Shown here: positions 6,440 to 9,145 of the stretch, piece after piece | How the letters are laid out: each line of letters opens with the position of its first letter | How positions within the stretch are numbered: the stretch's first letter is position 1 | Assembly: GCA_031283825.1 (NCBI GenBank) | Contig: JAITAZ010000434.1 | Coordinates: 1-9,145, forward strand | From: Planctomycetaceae bacterium | Lineage (GTDB): Bacteria; Planctomycetota; Planctomycetia; Pirellulales; Thermoguttaceae | Direction of reading: 5' to 3' | Length of the DNA stretch: 9,145 nucleotides | Notes under the pieces: model-generated | Databases searched by the model: none | Told to the model about the DNA's origin: nothing | What the model saw: only the letters and a program-made list of their open reading frames with translations | Made by a program: the position numbers and the translations under genes

Positions 6440-6860
6440 AATATTTTTTGTAACAATAATTATTCGGCAGTTAGCTCGCGTATAATAATACTTCATTTTT
6501 TAGATCAAAATCAATAGCATTTTTTGAATTTTTGTACGAAAAATCGCTTTAGAAAATTTGATTTCAAACTATCATGTATTTTTCGTTACGATTTATAGAA
6601 TCCAAAAAATTTTTAAAATTTTTTTTGTAACAAAAATTCGTTTCGACCTAAAAAATAGCCGTTTTTTATTAAGAAATTTTTCGTATCAGACTTTTATTGA
6701 TCAAAAATTCATTTCTTAAAAAACTGTCGGATATTTATTGTTACGATAAATAGTTTTCAAAAAAATCAGAGTCAAAAATGCAACTTATACCAGATCGTTT
6801 TTTTAAGAAATCAGCAGAAATAATTTAACGTCATTTTAAACTGGTTTTTTGTAACAAAGT
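6440..6860. repeat. AT-rich array of GTTAC/GTAAC dyad motifs
   Basis: Seven matches or near matches to TTTTTNGTTACNAAAAA in either orientation lie in about 420 bp. They are near 6445 (TTTTTTGTAACAATAAT), 6528 (AATTTTTGTACGAAAAAT), 6579 (TTTTTCGTTACGATTTA), 6620 (TTTTTTTGTAACAAAAATT), 6676 (AAATTTTTCGTATC, weak), 6734 (TTTATTGTTACGATAAA) and 6844 (TTTTTTGTAACAAAG). Single copies occur in other gaps at 513, 1062 and 3214 and in family C centres. There is no reading frame. Binding sites for a DNA-binding protein, or remnants of an older repeat, are both possible. Confidence 0.45.
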
Positions 6861-6892
6861 GTCAATCTGCGAAATTCGCGGTTGTTTTCAAC

Positions 6893-7020
6893 GGACACTG
6901 AGGACAAAGAGGACTTATGAGACACTGGGAACATTCTTGTTTAAAATCTGGGATTAATGGCTCATGGGATAAAACTGAAAAAAGCTTTCTTTTTAAAAGC
7001 TGTTGTCTTCTGTTGAGTCG
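6893..7020 (+). repeat. Family A repeat, copy A6 (left arm clear, rest degraded)
   Basis: The left arm has five 9-bp units starting at 6893: GGACACTGA, GGACAAAGA, GGACTTATG, AGACACTGG, GAACATTCT. A core like that of the other copies follows (TTGTTTAAAATCTGGGATTA, then GGCTCA at 6959-6964). A TTGAGTC at 7013-7019 may be the displaced other half of the core dyad, with about 45 bp including an AGCTTT/AAAGCT hairpin between them. No right arm with 9-bp units remains. Confidence 0.6.
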
Positions 7021-7040
7021 TTAATCATGGTTTTTAAAAA

Positions 7041-7201
7041 TACCGTAACCGTTCAAGCAAAAGAGAAAAATTTCATAAGCCCAGAAAGGACAGCGAAAAA
7101 AATTATCACGAATAATCGTTACAAAAATTACAAGATTCACCAAAAAATTCCGTTGACCTTTCAGGGCGTAGGATTTTTTCTATTATGCGCGAGCGATTAC
7201 A
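7041..7201. repeat. Family C repeat, copy C2 (degraded, hairpins lost)
   Basis: It shares with C1 the outer CGTAACCGTTC ... GAGCGATTAC pair, AGCGGAAAA-like and AAAAAATTCCG segments, the ATTATCACGAATAATCGTTAC centre and CCTTTCAGGGCGTAGGA on the right. Both long hairpins and most of the GCCCT-AGGGC hairpins are missing, so it is a decayed or minimal version. Confidence 0.6.
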
Positions 7202-7217
7202 ATAAAAAAATATACTG

Positions 7218-7349
7218 TGGGGAACTTCTAAAAACTAATATTAGAAGGAACGCGGGCATCCCGCCTGCATGACAAACGCCTAAATATGCGGTCGAGACGA
7301 CCGCGTTCCTAATAAAATAAATTTTACATGAGGTTTTTAGAAGTTCCCA
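7218..7349. repeat. Family D element with 16-bp terminal inverted repeats
   Basis: GGGAACTTCTAAAAAC (7220-7235) is exactly inverted as GTTTTTAGAAGTTCCC (7333-7348). Inside is a second inverted pair, AGGAACGCGG/CCGCGTTCCT, and two hairpins: GCGGG-CAT-CCCGC (7252-7264) and GCGGTCG-AGA-CGACCGC (7288-7304). No protein fits, so it is probably a MITE-like or REP-like element. It lies 55 bp past the stop of the transporter gene and could also end its transcript, though there is no clear T-run after the hairpins. Confidence 0.75.
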
Positions 7350-7403
7350 TAATGACGAACAACTACTGCGTAACATGAGTTGATAGTTACCAATGTACTG
7401 TAA

Positions 7404-8672
7404 TTATGCGAACAGCAAAATTAGTAGTTGGGCGGTCATTATTCTTAAAAACATTGTTAGAGGATAGACTGTCGCATAGCCTATTGACGGTTTGTCATTG
7501 CCCGCAGCTCCGACAGAATACGAAAGCGCTGGCGGATCCGTCGTACTGCCCGCTAACATTCCCATAAGCGTAAAATAATCTACCTTAAATACCACATACG
7601 ATAACGTTCCCACAATCAATAACGGTGCTAACGTAATTATCACTCCAAGCCCAACCCAAAATAATCCATTGCCATTAATAATCGTCGCAACAAAATTCTC
7701 GCCCGCAATCAAACCAACACACGCTAAAAATAAACATATTCCTACCTCACGCAACATCAAAACAGCACTCCGCGTAATATGAGTCGGAAATCTAATCGCC
7801 GGTCCAAACGCTCCCATCAATATCGCCACCACTAACGGACCTCCAGCAATGCCAAGTTTAAGCGGCTGAGGAATACTAGGAATACCAAGCTGAGGAATAC
7901 TAGGAATATAAATCGGAATACTGCCCAAAAATACTCCCAAAAGTATCCCAACAAATATCGGAATCAAATGAGGCTCGTCATTGACCTTATTCTTCTCCAA
8001 CTCCACTGACGACACCGATTGCTTTTGAGTTTTCACTTTTCGCAACTGCTCGTTTTCTTTGTCAATGTCAATTTTGAAAATAATACGAATCGCAATAATC
8101 GACGAAATAATACCAACCACACCCAACGGATAAGCCATCGCGTAAGCCGTCCCAATAATACCCGCATCTTGACCCATGCCCGAATAAGCATTTTGCGCCG
8201 CACCTAAACCGGGTGTATTCGTTATCGCACCAGAAAGAATGCCAACCATTATCGGCATCGAAATTCCAGTAATATAATGAATCGCAACCGTAATCAATAC
8301 AGCTGAAAATACTATCGCAACCGCAAGCAAATTAAGCTTCAATCCGCCAGACTTAAACGTAACAAAAAATCCAGGTCCAACCTGCAATCCAACCGCATAA
8401 ACAAAAAGTATCAACCCAAACTCACGCACAAAATGCAAAACCTCCGGATCAACAAAATGCTTTGCGCCTTTCGCGTCAACATGCAACAACTCAGGATATT
8501 GCATCCCAAAATGACTCGCGGCTATTCCGACAAATAATACAAAAGTCATCCCCAACGAAATACCGCATATCTTTATACGCCCCAACGCTACGCCCAAAGC
8601 AATAACAAAAGAAAATACCAATACAATATGACCGACACTACTGCCGACCAAAAGTTCATTTATCCAACCCAT
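7404..8672 (-). CDS. YidE/AspT-family transporter (aspartate:alanine exchanger type) lacking RCK_C domains
   Basis: This 422-residue integral membrane protein is built from two Asp-Al_Ex halves. The first (about 10-200) has five or six hydrophobic helices, [20 protein letters not shown] (84-103) and the signature [11 protein letters not shown] (150-160). The second (about 236-422) has [19 protein letters not shown] (307-325), [11 protein letters not shown] (376-386) and [19 protein letters not shown]. Relatives are usually about 550 residues, with two TrkA_C (RCK_C) regulatory domains between the halves. Here only a charged linker of about 35 residues (200-235) remains, with no frameshift, so the protein may be an unregulated exchanger. 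The family includes the AspT aspartate:alanine antiporter and YidE/YbjL proteins of uncertain substrate; the substrate here is unknown. The ATG at 8672 gives the usual MxWIxxLL start, but there is no clear ribosome site. An 8-residue tandem duplication sits at about 257-272. Confidence 0.85.
   Translation of the reverse strand: MGWINELLVGSSVGHIVLVFSFVIALGVALGRIKICGISLGMTFVLFVGIAASHFGMQYPELLHVDAKGAKHFVDPEVLHFVREFGLILFVYAVGLQVGPGFFVTFKSGGLKLNLLAVAIVFSAVLITVAIHYITGISMPIMVGILSGAITNTPGLGAAQNAYSGMGQDAGIIGTAYAMAYPLGVVGIISSIIAIRIIFKIDIDKENEQLRKVKTQKQSVSSVELEKNKVNDEPHLIPIFVGILLGVFLGSIPIYIPSIPQLGIPSIPQPLKLGIAGGPLVVAILMGAFGPAIRFPTHITRSAVLMLREVGICLFLACVGLIAGENFVATIINGNGLFWVGLGVIITLAPLLIVGTLSYVVFKVDYFTLMGMLAGSTTDPPALSYSVGAAGNDKPSIGYATVYPLTMFLRIMTAQLLILLFA
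7866..7913 (-). repeat. 24-bp in-frame tandem duplication inside the transporter gene
   Basis: CTGAGGAATACTAGGAATA occurs at 7866 and again at 7890, giving two adjacent 24-bp units (7866-7889 and 7890-7913). On the coding strand they give [16 protein letters not shown]. Relatives have a single IPQP at this loop between membrane segments, so it looks like a recent in-frame duplication. Confidence 0.7.
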
Positions 8673-8680
8673 ATTTTTTG

Positions 8681-8706
8681 AAATTCGGAATTCGAAATTC
8701 GGAATT
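8681..8706. repeat. 14-bp direct repeat upstream of the transporter gene
   Basis: AAATTCGGAATTCG (8681-8694) is followed at once by AAATTCGGAATT (8695-8706), starting 9 bp before the start codon of the transporter gene on the minus strand. It contains self-complementary GAATTC. It occupies the place where a ribosome site would normally be. It may be an operator or a simple repeat. Confidence 0.45.
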
Positions 8707-8738
8707 ATTTTTTTTAGGTTAATGTTAATTGAAAAAAA

Positions 8739-8897
8739 TTTTTTTAAGGAACGTTAAAAACACGAGAGACGTCGTTGTTTGAAATTGGAAATTATAGACT
8801 CAAAAGACACCGCTCTTGAGTCTTTTCTAACAGATTTAAACAAAACTTCCCTTTTGTCTCTAATGTCCATTCTGTCTCTATCGTCCTCTTAAAAAAA
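8739..8897 (+). repeat. Family A repeat, copy A3 (complete)
   Basis: The ends are a T-run with AAGGAAC and CGTCCTCTT with an A-run. The left arm has about three units (GAACGTTAA, AAACACGAG, AGACGTCG) and the right arm, on the minus strand, five (GGACGATAG, AGACAGAAT, GGACATTAG, AGACAAAAG, GGAAGTTTT). The core GTCGTTGTTTGAAATTGGAA is nearly identical to A1 and A2. The dyad GACTCAA (8797-8803)/TTGAGTC (8816-8822) is intact. The element lies between the stop of the SdhB-like gene and the start of the transporter gene. Confidence 0.8.
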
Positions 8898-8914
8898 TTA
8901 CGTTTAAATATTTA

Positions 8915-9145
8915 CTAATCTTTTAATTTTGCGCAGAGAAATTCTCGATTTAATCTTGCGATGTGCGCGATTGAAATTCCTTTTGGACATTCGGCTTGGC
9001 AGGCTTGCGTGTTTGTGCAACTTCCAAAACCTAATTCGTCCATTTTTTCTATCATTGCTTTCGCTCTTTGAGCGGCTTCGACTTTTCCTTGCGGCAACTT
9101 CGCGAGCGCTGAAACTCTCGCCGCAACAAATAACATCGCCGAACC
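8915..9145 (-). CDS. sdhB: Succinate dehydrogenase/fumarate reductase iron-sulfur subunit, C-terminal fragment
   Basis: An open frame enters from the right edge and ends at TAG (8917-8915), giving 76 residues. [20 protein letters not shown] is followed by a helical stretch, [20 protein letters not shown] and [14 protein letters not shown]. This is the end of the SdhB/FrdB subunit; its cysteines (C-x5-C-x3-CP) belong to the cluster-binding helical domain that takes electrons between the flavoprotein subunit and the quinone. The exact wording ([25 protein letters not shown]) is closest to the Bacteroidetes-type complex made of a cytochrome b subunit, SdhA and SdhB, in which sdhB is usually last. 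The stop followed by a repeat fits that order. Frd and Sdh cannot be told apart from this fragment. The first ATG in view (9136) is internal, not the start. Confidence 0.9.
   Translation of the reverse strand, partial: GSAMLFVAARVSALAKLPQGKVEAAQRAKAMIEKMDELGFGSCTNTQACQAECPKGISIAHIARLNREFLCAKLKD

Noticed and set aside
7003..7272. An 89-codon plus-strand open frame
   Set aside because: It runs across the end of A6, C2 and the first part of D, all non-coding repeats, and is on the strand with no other gene.

Overview
The window looks like an AT-rich member of the Planctomycetes or a close relative in the PVC group. The evidence is three DUF1559 (SBP_bac_10) proteins, each with a type IV prepilin-like N-terminus and a C-terminal H-X9-DG motif, plus a small carboxypeptidase-regulatory-like lipoprotein beside two of them. 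This pairing is typical of planctomycete genomes. The antiporter-like protein and the succinate dehydrogenase/fumarate reductase fragment resemble the forms seen in Bacteroidetes and other anaerobic or gut bacteria, so a host-associated or anaerobic lifestyle is possible but not shown. Every gene I can support lies on the minus strand.

Layout from left to right: the 5' end of a YqaA/DedA-type membrane protein gene (152 down to the window edge); about 1.2 kb of repeats without genes (153-1345); a DUF1559 gene (1346-2584); a lipoprotein gene (2749-3192); a repeat-bearing gap; a DUF1559 gene (3584-4651); a gap with short dyad motifs; a third DUF1559 gene (4920-6089); a 1.3 kb AT-rich, repeat-filled region (6090-7403); a YidE/AspT-type transporter gene (7404-8672); a repeat; and the 3' end of an SdhB/FrdB iron-sulfur subunit gene (8915 to the right edge). 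Transcription runs right to left. The 1346-2584 and 3584-4651 proteins are clear paralogs, and with the lipoprotein they form a surface or secretion-related cluster of unknown function. The SdhB fragment and the carboxylate/amino-acid antiporter-like gene may both serve C4-dicarboxylate metabolism, but that is only suggested by adjacency.

The most unusual content is between the genes. I see four families of non-coding repeat. Family A (six copies or fragments) has inverted arms made of 9-bp tandem units, roughly RGACANAAG, around a central GACTCAA/TTGAGTC dyad. Family B (three copies) carries a hairpin with a compensatory base-pair change; two copies lie just upstream of DUF1559 genes and one is nested inside an A copy. 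Family C is a 455-bp near-palindrome with six internal hairpins, plus one degraded copy. Family D is a 130-bp element with 16-bp terminal inverted repeats. All nine A and B copies point the same way. A short dyad close to AATTTTTGTTACAAAAATT recurs in the gaps, most densely at 6440-6860. I found no CRISPR array, tRNA, rRNA, transposase or phage gene.
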